A stretch of 64,000 nucleotides of DNA from Anaeromyxobacter oryzae. GTDB taxonomy: Bacteria > Myxococcota > Myxococcia > Myxococcales > Anaeromyxobacteraceae. The DNA lies in NCBI RefSeq assembly GCF_023169945.1, contig NZ_AP025591.1:744001-808000 (forward strand), written 5' to 3'. A model generated the notes under the pieces. It was not told the DNA's origin. It saw only the letters and a program-made list of their open reading frames with translations, and searched no databases. This document shows, piece by piece, positions 38,720-47,105 of the stretch. A program made the translations under genes and the position numbers. Every line of letters begins with the position of its first letter. Positions within the stretch are counted from its first letter, which is position 1.

Positions 38720-38812
38720 CGCACGTGACTAGCGCATCCTCGCTCGCCACGCCACCCCGCGTGGGTGGCTCCCGCGGGGCCGCGGACGCGGTAGGACGGC
38801 GTCGGAGGCCCC

Positions 38813-39124
38813 GTGATCACCACCATCGACCGCGGCGACGTCATCCACTTCGCCGGACGGCACCACCTCTCCCCTGCCCTCCGCGACGGCGTGCCGGTCC
38901 TGGCGGGTCACGGCGACCCCGCCGGCCGCTGTGGGTGGGCGACGTTCTTCGCGGAGCTCGGGGGCCGCGGGCTGGCGGCGCGGCTCGACCCCGAGGACGG
39001 CGGGTCGTTCGCGGCGGTCCCCCGAACCGAGGCCGGCGCGGCGCACGCGGCGCGCCGCCCGCCCGTCGCCGAGGCGCGCCGGTTCGTCGAGGCGCTCCGC
39101 GGGCGCTTCTCGCCGGGCGGCTGA
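38813..39124 (+). CDS. Hypothetical small protein
   Basis: A 103-residue soluble protein with GTG start at 38813 and GGAGG 4 bases before it. It opens MITTIDRGDVIHFAGRHHLSPAL; the middle (GRCGWATFFAELGGRGLAARLDPEDGGSFAAV) and the helical tail (AEARRFVEALRGRFSPGG) suggest a compact alpha/beta fold. No signal peptide and no motif I can assign. It converges with rnr, leaving 17 bases between the stops. Confidence 0.55.
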   Translation: MITTIDRGDVIHFAGRHHLSPALRDGVPVLAGHGDPAGRCGWATFFAELGGRGLAARLDPEDGGSFAAVPRTEAGAAHAARRPPVAEARRFVEALRGRFSPGG

Positions 39125-39141
39125 CGCCGGACGTTCCGGAC

Positions 39142-41583
39142 CTACCGTCCCCGCCGGCGCCCGCCCTTCGCGCGCTTCGGCCCGTGCGGCCGGGGGCCGT
39201 GCTCGCCCCTCTTCGCGCCCTTCCCGCCCTGCTTGCCGGCGCCGCGCCCGCCCCGCTCGGCGTGTCCCGTGCCGCGGCGCTCGCCGGGCTTCTGCACGCG
39301 CTCGCCGGCGCGGCGCGGGCCGCGGTCGAGGAGCCGGTGCGGCCGGCGCTCGCCCTCGCCGCCGGCCCGCTCCGCGGCCGCCGCCTCGCCCGCGAGCCGG
39401 AGCTCGATCCGGCGCCTCGCGGGGCTCGCGTTCACGACGTCCACGGACACCGGATCGCCGACGCGGAACGCGCGGCCGGTCACGCGGTCGACCAGCGCGT
39501 GCTGCACCGGATCGAGCTCGAAGGCGCCGCGCAGGTCCTCGGCGCGGACGAGCCCCTCGACGAACCAGCGCTTCAGCTCGACGAAGATGCCGAACTCGAC
39601 GACGGAGGAGACGACGCCCTCGAACGTCTCGCCCACCTTGTCCTTCATGAACAGCGCCGCGTAGAACGACGCGATCTCTCGCTCGGCCTCCATCGCGGCG
39701 CGCTCGCGCTCCGACGAGAGCACCGCGATCTCCTCGAGCGCGGGCTCCGGCGTCCGTCGCGTGCTGCGGCCCTGCCGGTGCGCCCACTCCTCCTTGAGGA
39801 GACGGTGCACCACGAGGTCCGGGTACCGCCGGATGGGCGAGGTGAAGTGCAGGTAGTGCTCCGCCGCGAGCCCGTAGTGGCCGATGTTCTCCGGCGTGTA
39901 GACCGCCTGCATCATCGCGCGGAGGAGCAGCTGGTTCAGCGCCCGCTGCTGCGAGTGGCCCCGGAGCGACTCGAGGAGCCGGTTCAGCGCCTGCGGCTCC
40001 GCCGGGATCTCCGGGACGTCGAACCCGTGGGTCGCGGCGAGGGCGAGGAACGCCTGGAGCTTCTCCTCGTCCGGCGTGCCGTGGACCCGGTAGATGGTCG
40101 GGAGCTCGCGCGTCCCGAACCAGCGCGCCACCGCCTCGTTCGCGGCGAGCATGAACTCCTCGACGATGCGGTGGGCGCGGTTGCGCGGCCGCTTCTCGAT
40201 GGTCGCCACGCCGCCCTCGGCGTCGAGGACGATCTTCGCCTCGGGCAGGTCGAAGTCGAGCGCGCCGCGGCGGCGACGCATCGCGGTGAGCTTCTCCTGC
40301 AGCTCCGCCATGACCTCGAAGTGCTCGCGGAACCTCTCGCGCCCGGGCACCCGCTCGCCCTCGAGCACCTTCGCGACCTCGGTGTACGTGCAGCGGGCGG
40401 CGCTCCGCATCACGCCCTCGTACACCTCCGCGCTCTTCGTCTCGCCGCGGCCGTCGACGACGAGGTCGGCGACCATGCAGAGCCTGTCGACCTCCGGGTT
40501 GAGCGAGCAGATCCCGTTCGAGAGCCGCTCCGGGAGCATCGGCAGGACCTGCATCGGGAAGTACACGCTCGTGCCGCGCCGCGCCGCCTCGGCGTCCAGG
40601 GGCTCGCCGGGGCGGACGTAGTGGGCGACGTCGGCGATGGCGACGACGAGCCGGTACAGCGGCTTTCCCTTCTTCGAGGCGGCGAGGCGCTCCACGTGGA
40701 CGGCGTCGTCGAAGTCGCGCGCGTCCTCGCCGTCGATCGTGACGAGCGGCAGGCCCGTGAGGTCCCTCCGCCCCCGCCAGTCCTCCGACCGCACGTGGTC
40801 GGGCGTCTCGACCGCGGCGTCCTGTACCGCCTCCGGGAACACGTCGGCGAAGCCGCGCGCGTACGCCACCTTCAGCACCTCGACGCGCGGCTCGCCCGGC
40901 CGCCCGATGGCCTCGACGACGGTCCCCTGCAGCCGCGCCGCGTCCGGGTCGAGCGCGACCTTCACCACCTCACCGTCCTTCGCTGCCGACGTCTCCGGGA
41001 CGGGCACCACCGCGTCGAGCTGCTCGTCCGCCGGGACCACGAAGCTCCGGGCGCCTCGCGCGTGGTAGGTGCCGACGAGGAGGCGCCGCCGCCGCTCGAC
41101 GACCTCGACGACGCGGCCCGCGGTGCGGCCGCCGCGCGCCGGCACGATCTCGAGCCGCACGAGGTCGCCGTCGAGGGCCTTCGCGGCCTCGTCGGGCGGG
41201 ACGAAGACGTCGTCGCCCTTCCGGTCGAGGCGCGCGACGAAGCCGAACCCGTCGCGGTGCTTCTTGAGCGTGCCGAGCACCTCGCCGCCGCGGCCGGGCC
41301 GGCGGACGCGCTGCCCCGGGGTCGCGAGCGCGGAGGGGCCGCCGGGCCGCGGGGCGCCGTCGCCCTTCGGCTTCGCGCCGGCGAGCGCGTAGCGCTTCCC
41401 GTCCCGGAGGAGGAGCCCCTCCTGGGCGAGCTCGCGGAGCGTCCGCTTCGCGTCGGTCCGCTCGCCGGGGTGGAGCTTCGCCCGCTGCATCAGCTCGCGG
41501 AGGGACAGCGGCCGCCCCGCCGCCCGCCGGAGCTCCTCGAGGAGCGCCTCGCGGCGGCGGGCCTGGTTCTCTTCACGCATCAT
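39142..41583 (-). CDS. rnr: Ribonuclease R
   Basis: An 813-residue 3'-5' exoribonuclease that degrades structured RNA. An N-terminal winged-helix region (1-75) precedes cold-shock domains (~100-240). The RNB catalytic domain carries the Asp cluster in TIDGEDARDFDDAVH, with HYLHFTSPIRRYPDLVVHR later. An S1 domain (VGETFEGVVSSVVEFGIFVELKRWFVEGLV) and a long Lys/Arg/Gly-rich tail follow, the tail being characteristic of RNase R rather than RNase II. Two adjacent ATG codons begin it; GGAG lies 4 bases before the first and 7 before the second. It starts 13 bases after the AIM24-like gene. Confidence 0.96.
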   Translation of the reverse strand: MMREENQARRREALLEELRRAAGRPLSLRELMQRAKLHPGERTDAKRTLRELAQEGLLLRDGKRYALAGAKPKGDGAPRPGGPSALATPGQRVRRPGRGGEVLGTLKKHRDGFGFVARLDRKGDDVFVPPDEAAKALDGDLVRLEIVPARGGRTAGRVVEVVERRRRLLVGTYHARGARSFVVPADEQLDAVVPVPETSAAKDGEVVKVALDPDAARLQGTVVEAIGRPGEPRVEVLKVAYARGFADVFPEAVQDAAVETPDHVRSEDWRGRRDLTGLPLVTIDGEDARDFDDAVHVERLAASKKGKPLYRLVVAIADVAHYVRPGEPLDAEAARRGTSVYFPMQVLPMLPERLSNGICSLNPEVDRLCMVADLVVDGRGETKSAEVYEGVMRSAARCTYTEVAKVLEGERVPGRERFREHFEVMAELQEKLTAMRRRRGALDFDLPEAKIVLDAEGGVATIEKRPRNRAHRIVEEFMLAANEAVARWFGTRELPTIYRVHGTPDEEKLQAFLALAATHGFDVPEIPAEPQALNRLLESLRGHSQQRALNQLLLRAMMQAVYTPENIGHYGLAAEHYLHFTSPIRRYPDLVVHRLLKEEWAHRQGRSTRRTPEPALEEIAVLSSERERAAMEAEREIASFYAALFMKDKVGETFEGVVSSVVEFGIFVELKRWFVEGLVRAEDLRGAFELDPVQHALVDRVTGRAFRVGDPVSVDVVNASPARRRIELRLAGEAAAAERAGGEGERRPHRLLDRGPRRAGERVQKPGERRGTGHAERGGRGAGKQGGKGAKRGEHGPRPHGPKRAKGGRRRGR

Positions 41584-41596
41584 CCATCTCCGATAG

Positions 41597-42412
41597 CTAA
41601 TCGCCGAGCAGATCGCCGAGGCCGAGCCCGCCCTGGCGGCCCTGCTGCGACGGGAACAGCGGGAACAGCGCGCCGGCCAGGGACCGGAGGTTGCGGGTCT
41701 GGAGCCAGACCTCGCCGGGGCCGGCGAACTCCGCCACGAGGGCCTCGCCCGAGAGGATGGACCGGACCCATCCCCGGCGGCTCGCCTTGCGGACCTGGTA
41801 CGGCATGGCCGCGTCGAACGCCACGATGTGCCCGGTGTCGACGACGTACCGGGCGCCGGGCGGGAGCGGGCGGCGCACGATCGCGCCATAGGAGGAGAGG
41901 AGCGCGGTCCCCCGCCCGCTCATCCGGATGAAGAACAGCCCCTCTCCTGCGAAGAGCCCGCGGAAGCCCGCGAACTCCGTGTCGAGCTGCACGTCGGGAT
42001 CCGACCCGAGCCACGACGAGGACTGCACGAGGAGCGCGCGGCCGGCGAGCTCCACGCCGACCACGTCCCCCGGGACCGGCGGCGCGAGGAGCACCTCGGC
42101 CGGGCCGCCCATCGCGGTGAACGTCGAGACGAAGAGGGACTCGCGCGTGACCATCCGCTTCAGGGCGCCCATGAGGCCGCCCTGGAGCTCCGACTGGAGG
42201 TCGACGTTGCCGCTCATCGAGATCATCGCGCCCGACTCGGCCCGGACCGCCTGGCCTGCGGCGAGCTCCACGCGCGCGGCGGCGAAGGCGTTGCCGCCGA
42301 CGACCTGCCAGCGAAGGCTGCCGGTGGCGACCGGCGCCGCGGCGAGCGGCGCGCCGCAGGCGGCGCAGGTCGGGGCGGCGGGGACCTCGGCTCCACAGGT
42401 GGGACAGCGCAT
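41597..42412 (-). CDS. AIM24/TIGR00266-family protein with zinc ribbon
   Basis: A 271-residue protein. The N-terminus is a zinc ribbon (CPTCGAEVPAAPTCAACG, two CxxC pairs). The rest is the tryptophan-poor AIM24 beta-sandwich family, with repeated hallmarks: AESGAMISMSGNVDLQSEL, LLAPPVPGDVVGVEL, GLFAGEGLFFIRMSGRGTALLSSYG and YVVDTGHIVAFDAAMPYQV. The family is widespread and poorly understood; the human-yeast relative AIM24 is mitochondrial. It probably forms an operon with rnr. Confidence 0.88.
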   Translation of the reverse strand: MRCPTCGAEVPAAPTCAACGAPLAAAPVATGSLRWQVVGGNAFAAARVELAAGQAVRAESGAMISMSGNVDLQSELQGGLMGALKRMVTRESLFVSTFTAMGGPAEVLLAPPVPGDVVGVELAGRALLVQSSSWLGSDPDVQLDTEFAGFRGLFAGEGLFFIRMSGRGTALLSSYGAIVRRPLPPGARYVVDTGHIVAFDAAMPYQVRKASRRGWVRSILSGEALVAEFAGPGEVWLQTRNLRSLAGALFPLFPSQQGRQGGLGLGDLLGD

Positions 42413-42524
42413 CGGGGGCCGAGTCTACACGTGGACCGGACGCCCGGGGGCCGGAAGCGGCGGGGCGCGCCGCCGACCCGCGCGGCGTGGGGCCGTCCGC
42501 CCGCGAGGGTGGTATGAACGGACC

Positions 42525-43745
42525 GTGCTCACGCCGGACATCGCCCGCGCGCGGATCCTCGCCGCCCTGGCGGACGTCGCCCCCCTCGCCGCCGAGCGCG
42601 TCCCCCTCGCCGCAGCGCTCGGCCGCGCCCTCGCGGAGCCGCTCGTCTCGAATCGCGACCTGCCCGCGTTCGACGCGTCGACGATGGACGGCTACGCGCT
42701 CCGCGCGGCGGACGCGCCCCGCGCCGGCGCGCGCCTGCCGGTCGCGTTCGGGGTGTTCGCCGGCCGCCCGGCGCCGGGGGCGCTGCCGCCGGGCGCCTGC
42801 TGCCGGATCTTCACCGGGGGCGTCCTGCCCGCCGGTGCGGACGCGGTCGAGATGCAGGAGGAGGTCCGGCGGAGCGGGAAGGCCGCGCTGTTCGGGCGCG
42901 CCGCGGTCGCCGGTCGGTACGTCCGGCCGCGCGGCTCCGACCTCGCCGCCGGCCAGGTGGCGCTCCCCGCCGGCGCAGTGGTCGACCCGGGCACGATCGG
43001 CCTCGCAGCGGCGATCGGACGGACGGAGCTGCTCGTCCGGCGGCGGCCGCGCGTCGCGATCCTGCCCACCGGCGACGAGCTCGTCCCTCCAGGCCAGGTC
43101 CCGGGCCCCGGGCAGCTCGTCGAATCGAACGGGCTCGCCCTGGCTGCCGCGGTGACGGCCGCCGGCGCCGAGCCGGTGCTGCTCCCGACCGCGCGCGACG
43201 ACGCCGCGAGCCTCGCGGCCTCCCTCGCGGGGGCGAGCGGCCTCGACGCGCTCGTCACCTCGGGTGGCGTCTCGGTCGGCGAGCGGGACCTCGTCCGCGC
43301 AGCCCTGGCGAGCGCCGGCGCCCGCCTCGACTTCTGGCGCGTCGCGCTACGGCCCGGGAAGCCGTTCACGTTCGGGCGCTGGGACCGGACGGCGGTCTTC
43401 GGGCTGCCCGGCAATCCCGCGAGCGCGCTGGTAACCTTCGAGCTGTTCGTTCGTCCCGCGCTCCGCGCGCTCGCCGGCCTCCCCGGCGACGGGCGCGTGC
43501 GCGTGGAGGGCCGCCTCACCGCCGCGCAGGAGAAGCCGCCGGAGCTGACCGTGTACCTCCGGTGCCACACCCGGCGGCGGCGCGACGGCGGGCTCGAGCT
43601 CGAGCCGCTCAGGACGCAGACGAGCGGCAATCTCACGTCCATGGCCGGCCACGACGCGCTCGCGGTGCTGCCCGCGGGGCGCTCCCGGCTGCCGCGCGGC
43701 GCGCGCGTGACGGCGATCCTGCTCGTCCCGCCGCACGCTTCGTGA
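42525..43745 (+). CDS. moeA: Molybdopterin molybdenumtransferase MoeA
   Basis: A 406-residue enzyme inserting molybdate into adenylylated molybdopterin, the last step of molybdenum-cofactor synthesis. Motifs present: LPAFDASTMDGYAL near the N-terminus, FTGGVLPAGADAVEMQEE, PTGDELVPPG, TSGGVSVGERD, LPGNPASALVTFELF and the C-terminal beta domain. The GTG at 42525 is the only in-frame start near the conserved beginning; the ATG at 42514 is out of frame. No other moa/mob genes are adjacent. Formate dehydrogenase or nitrate reductase elsewhere would be likely users. Confidence 0.95.
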   Translation: MLTPDIARARILAALADVAPLAAERVPLAAALGRALAEPLVSNRDLPAFDASTMDGYALRAADAPRAGARLPVAFGVFAGRPAPGALPPGACCRIFTGGVLPAGADAVEMQEEVRRSGKAALFGRAAVAGRYVRPRGSDLAAGQVALPAGAVVDPGTIGLAAAIGRTELLVRRRPRVAILPTGDELVPPGQVPGPGQLVESNGLALAAAVTAAGAEPVLLPTARDDAASLAASLAGASGLDALVTSGGVSVGERDLVRAALASAGARLDFWRVALRPGKPFTFGRWDRTAVFGLPGNPASALVTFELFVRPALRALAGLPGDGRVRVEGRLTAAQEKPPELTVYLRCHTRRRRDGGLELEPLRTQTSGNLTSMAGHDALAVLPAGRSRLPRGARVTAILLVPPHAS

Positions 43746-43955
43746 GAACACCCCCCGTCCGTGTCGAGGCGCTGCGCGCGTGTGTCCAGCCTCGCCGCGC
43801 CCGGGCGTGCCCCTTCCTCAAAGGTCGCGGAAACATGGCACACGCGCTGATTGGCTATGCGCCGGCGGGAGGTGTTATCACTCGCAGCGTGCGGGTGCCG
43901 CGAGTGGAATGGCGGGATCCGAACATCACCCACCGTGACATCCCTGGAGCGACCG

Positions 43956-44162
43956 ATGGCCGCACTCGCAGACAAGTTCGCCGTCAACCTGAAGAGCGAA
44001 CGTCTCCGCCGCAAGCTCTCCCAGGAGGCGCTCGCCGCGAAGGCTGGGCTCTCCGTCTCCTACATCTCGATGCTCGAGCGCGGGCAGCGGACGCCGCCGC
44101 TCGACACGCTCGAGTCGCTCGCGAAGGCGCTCGCGGTCTCGCCGACGTCGCTCCTGTCGTAG
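43956..44162 (+). CDS. Small XRE-family DNA-binding regulator
   Basis: A 68-residue protein that is almost wholly one helix-turn-helix domain: [56 protein letters not shown], with the Q-x3-A-x2-G...S pattern of the Cro/C1 family. GGAG sits 6 bases before the ATG. It has no ligand or dimerisation domain, so it resembles controllers of small regulons or restriction systems, though no such genes adjoin. Target unknown. Confidence 0.9.
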   Translation: MAALADKFAVNLKSERLRRKLSQEALAAKAGLSVSYISMLERGQRTPPLDTLESLAKALAVSPTSLLS

Positions 44163-44212
44163 CGGTTCACGCCTGCGGCCGGCCGGTTCCGCGCCGCGAC
44201 ATGGGCCCCCCG

Positions 44213-44235
44213 CCCGCCCGCCCCCGGCGGGCGGG
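44213..44235 (+). terminator. GC-rich hairpin after XRE gene, possible terminator
   Basis: CCCGCCCGCC (44213-44222) pairs with GGCGGGCGGG (44226-44235), a 10-bp stem with a CCC loop. No T-run follows, so termination strength is doubtful; it could also work for the opposite strand. Confidence 0.4.
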
Positions 44236-44340
44236 AGCGGCCCAGGCGAGCGCGCCGCGGTCCGCGTGGCATCCACGCCCGGGATCGCTTATCTTCCCCG
44301 CGGTCCAACGACGACGACACGGTCGCGAAAGGGAGATGGA

Positions 44341-44619
44341 ATGGCGCGCATGGTGATGTGCAAGAAGCTCGGCAAGGAGCTGCCGGGCCTCACCTTCAAG
44401 CCGTTCCCGAACGAGCTCGGTCAGCGGATCTACGACAACATCTCCCAGGACGCCTGGAAGCTGTGGCTCGAGCACTTCAAGATGATCCTGAACGAGTACC
44501 GGCTCTCGGCCGCCGACCCGCGGACGAACGAGATCCTCTTCCAGCAGGCGGAGCAGTTCTTCTTCGGCGAGGGCGCCCAGCTCCCGCCCGATTACCGTCC
44601 GCCGCCGTCGAAGGGCTAG
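44341..44619 (+). CDS. yggX: Fe(2+)-trafficking / oxidative-damage protection protein YggX
   Basis: A 92-residue cytoplasmic protein of the YggX family, which helps keep iron-sulfur clusters intact under oxidative stress. It shows the conserved Cys7 ([14 protein letters not shown]), then [42 protein letters not shown] and an acidic/aromatic end ([15 protein letters not shown]). Length is the family's. GGGAG precedes the ATG by 5 bases. A 28-base gap leads into the radical SAM gene, suggesting cotranscription with an oxygen-sensitive Fe-S enzyme. Confidence 0.95.
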   Translation: MARMVMCKKLGKELPGLTFKPFPNELGQRIYDNISQDAWKLWLEHFKMILNEYRLSAADPRTNEILFQQAEQFFFGEGAQLPPDYRPPPSKG

Positions 44620-44647
44620 CGCCCGCCGGCGGCGCTCCGGGCGCCTC

Positions 44648-46075
44648 GTGCGCGGCGACGGCGACATCCTCCTCCTCTCGACGTACGAGCTCGGCCACGC
44701 GCCGCACGGGCTGACGCTCCCCCGCGCCTTCCTCGAGCGCTCGGGCTTCCGTCCGGCGTGCATCGACCTCGCCGTGGAGCCGCTCGACGCGGCACGGGTC
44801 CGGGCGGCGCGTCTCGTCCTCCTCTCCGTCCCGATGCACACCGCGCTCCGGCTCGGGCTCGAGGCCGCCGCGCGCGTCCGCGCCCTGAACCCCGGTGCGG
44901 TGATCGGCTTCCACGGTCTGTACGCACCGCTCCACGCCGAGCTCCTCGTGGAGGCGGGCGCCGCGGCGGTGCTGGGGGGCGAGTGCGAGGAGGCCATCGT
45001 GGACCTGGCGCGCGCGGTGGAGCGCGGCGAGGACCTGGCGCCCTTCGTCTGGCGCGGCGGGGCGGCGGCGCGGATCGAGCGGCTCGCATACCCGGTCCCG
45101 AGCCGCGCCGGGCTCCCGTCCCCGGCGCGCTACGCGCGGCTCGCGGCGCCGGACGGCGACGAGCGGCTCGCGGGCTACGTCGAGGCGACGCGCGGCTGCA
45201 AGCACCTGTGCCGCCACTGTCCCATCCCCGCGGTCTACCGCGGCCGCTTCGTCGCCGTCCCTGCCGAGATCGTGCTCGCCGACGTCGCGCAGCAGGTCGC
45301 GGCCGGTGCCCGCCACGTCACCTTCGGCGATCCGGACTTCCTGAACGGCCCGACCCACGCGCTCCGCGTCGCGCGCGCCCTCCATGCGCGGTTCCCCGAC
45401 GTGGGGTTCGACTTCACCGCGAAGGTGGAGCACCTCGTCGGCCAACCGGACGTGGTGGCCGAGCTCGGCGGCCTCGGGGCGGTGTTCGTCACGTCGGCCG
45501 TGGAGTCGCTCTCGGACCGCGTCCTCGAGAAGCTCGCGAAGGGCCACACGCGCGCCGACGCGCTCCGCGCGTTCGACGTCTGCGCCGCCGCCGGCCTGCC
45601 GCTCCGGCCCTCGCTCCTCCCCTTCACGCCGTGGAGCACGCTCCAGGATCTCGTGGACCTCGTGGACGTCCTCGAGGCGCGCGGGCTCCTCGGGCACGTC
45701 GATCCCGTCCAGCTGTCGATCCGGCTCCTCGTGCCGCCCGGCTCGCTCCTCGAACACGATCCGGACATCGCGTTCGAGGGGCTCGATCGCGCCGCGCTCA
45801 CCTGGCGCTGGCGCCACCCCGACCCGCGGATGGACGCGCTCCAGCCGCGGATCGCCGCGGAGGTCGAGGCCGGCGCCGCGCGCGGCGAGCCGCCCCTCGA
45901 GACGATCGCGCGCGTGCGGAGCCTGGTCCTCGCCGCTGCGGGGCTGCCGCACGAGCACGTGCGCGTCCTCGCGCCGGATCAGCGGCGGGTGCCGCGGCTC
46001 ACCGAGTCGTGGTTCTGTTGAGCGGAGCCCCGGGCCCTTCAGGTTGAAGGGCTGACGACATCCTGGAAGAAGTAG
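44648..46075 (+). CDS. Radical SAM selenoprotein, CUAEP-tail type (UGA at 46019-46021 read as selenocysteine)
   Basis: The conventional frame ends at UGA 46019-46021 after 457 residues, finishing ESWFC. The codons after the UGA give A-E-P and 14 more residues to TAG 46073-46075, so the tail is C-U-A-E-P, exactly the motif that names the CUAEP/CCAEP-tail radical SAM family. A SECIS-like hairpin begins 12 bases after UGA. With Sec at 458 the protein is 475 residues. Domains: an N-terminal B12-binding-like fold (1-130) without the cobalamin His, then the radical SAM domain with Cys184, Cys188 and Cys191 in CKHLCRHC, binding the 4Fe-4S cluster that cleaves S-adenosylmethionine. The reaction is unknown. 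Sec incorporation depends on selABCD elsewhere in the genome. GTG start at 44648. Confidence 0.88.
46034..46052 (+). promoter_or_regulatory. Bacterial SECIS-like hairpin for UGA recoding
   Basis: GCCCTTCA (46034-46041) pairs perfectly with TGAAGGGC (46045-46052) around the loop GGT. The loop lies 20 bases after UGA 46019-46021, within the spacing known for bacterial SECIS elements, and has the G-rich apex contacted by SelB. It lies inside the coding region, as bacterial SECIS elements do. Confidence 0.75.
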
Positions 46076-46113
46076 GGGACTGACGGCGAGGCCAGCTCGA
46101 GACAGGGCCTTCC

Positions 46114-46533
46114 ATGGAGCAGCTGCCTTACATCGACGAGCACAGTCAGCGGCTCGACGCCCCCGCCGACGTGGCCTGGACGGCGCTGTTGAAGGTCCTG
46201 CGCCGCACGATGGGCGGCGGTGCGCCGATCGCGCGGCTCCTGGGCTGCGACCCCGCGCAGGGCACGGCCGAGTTCGCCGGCCGGCCCGGGGAAGCGGTGC
46301 CGGGCTTCCGGGTGGTCGAGGCCGAGGCCGGCCGGCGGCTCGCCCTGCGTGGTCGCCACCGCTTCGCCGAGTACGCGTTGACGTTCATTCTCGACGGCGA
46401 CCGCCTGCGCGCGCAGACGCACGCGGCGTTCCCCGGCGTCCTCGGCCGGCTCTACCGCGCCGCGGTCATCGGGAGCGGCGGCCACCGGCTCGTGACCCGG
46501 CGCCTGCTGCGGCAGGTCGCCCGCGCGACGTGA
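46114..46533 (+). CDS. SRPBCC-fold protein, hypothetical
   Basis: A 139-residue soluble protein. The opening VDEHSQR-like start (YIDEHSQRLDAPADVAWTALLKVLRR) and the alternating strand pattern ending FAEYALTFILDGDRLRAQTHAAFPGVLGRLYRAAVIGSGGH are typical of START/SRPBCC ligand-binding folds (polyketide-cyclase-like). No catalytic residue can be assigned. It begins 38 bases after the radical SAM gene in the same direction, so it may be its partner. Substrate unknown. Confidence 0.75.
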   Translation: MEQLPYIDEHSQRLDAPADVAWTALLKVLRRTMGGGAPIARLLGCDPAQGTAEFAGRPGEAVPGFRVVEAEAGRRLALRGRHRFAEYALTFILDGDRLRAQTHAAFPGVLGRLYRAAVIGSGGHRLVTRRLLRQVARAT

Positions 46534-46584
46534 TCGATCCTCACCACGCCGCGTCCATGGCGAAGGACGCAAAGGAGTACGGCC

Positions 46585-46935
46585 TTGAGATTCGACGCGT
46601 TCGCATTCGGCGAGATCCGCATCGACGGGGTGACCTACGAGCACGACGTGGTGATCGAGCGAGGCAAGATCCGAAAGCGCAAGAAGAAGCCATCCAAGAA
46701 GTACCGGGACGCGTTTGGCCACACGCCCGTGTCCGTCGATGAGGACATCCCCTGGCGGTGCAGACGCCTGGTCGTCGGCACGGGGCACGAAGGAGCGCTG
46801 CCCGTCATGGACGAGGTCAAGCTCGAGGCCGAGCGACGCAAGATCGAGCTGCTCATCCTGCCGACGGCTCAGGCCATCGAGACATTGAGGAAGCGCCCCG
46901 ACGACACGAACGCGATCCTGCATGTCACCTGCTGA
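46585..46935 (+). CDS. Mth938-like (DUF498/NDUFAF3-type) protein
   Basis: A 116-residue protein starting at TTG 46585 with AAGGAG 7 bases upstream, which decides this rare start codon. It matches the Mth938/NDUFAF3 fold: FGEIRIDGVTYEHDVVIERGKIRKRKKKPSKKYRDAFGHTP at the front, RRLVVGTGHEGALPVMDEV in the middle, and LLILPTAQAIETLRK near the end. Eukaryotic relatives assist assembly of respiratory complex I; the bacterial role is unclear. Last gene of the yggX-radical SAM group. Confidence 0.85.
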   Translation: MRFDAFAFGEIRIDGVTYEHDVVIERGKIRKRKKKPSKKYRDAFGHTPVSVDEDIPWRCRRLVVGTGHEGALPVMDEVKLEAERRKIELLILPTAQAIETLRKRPDDTNAILHVTC

Positions 46936-47009
46936 GGCTAGCGCTCCGCACGCCGACCAGGCATCGGCTGGCCAATCGGGAGGAGCACGAATTCGCACCT
47001 CGCCGCGCG

Positions 47010-47105
47010 CTACCGCACGCGCCTGAGCCTCGTGACCGCGTAGGTCGCGAAGTCCTTGCCGGGCAGCGCGAGCGAGAAGGTCTCGACGGCGCGGCCGACC
47101 GTCAC
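47010..47105 (-). CDS. Possible 31-residue peptide coupled to ATP-grasp gene
   Basis: GTG at 47105 overlaps the ATP-grasp stop (GTGA), the same coupling used by real genes in this window. The product (TVGRAVETFSLALPGKDFATYAVTRLRRVR after the start) has a basic end. It is very short and may be a remnant of a longer gene or chance. No family recognised. Confidence 0.25.
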   Translation of the reverse strand: MTVGRAVETFSLALPGKDFATYAVTRLRRVR

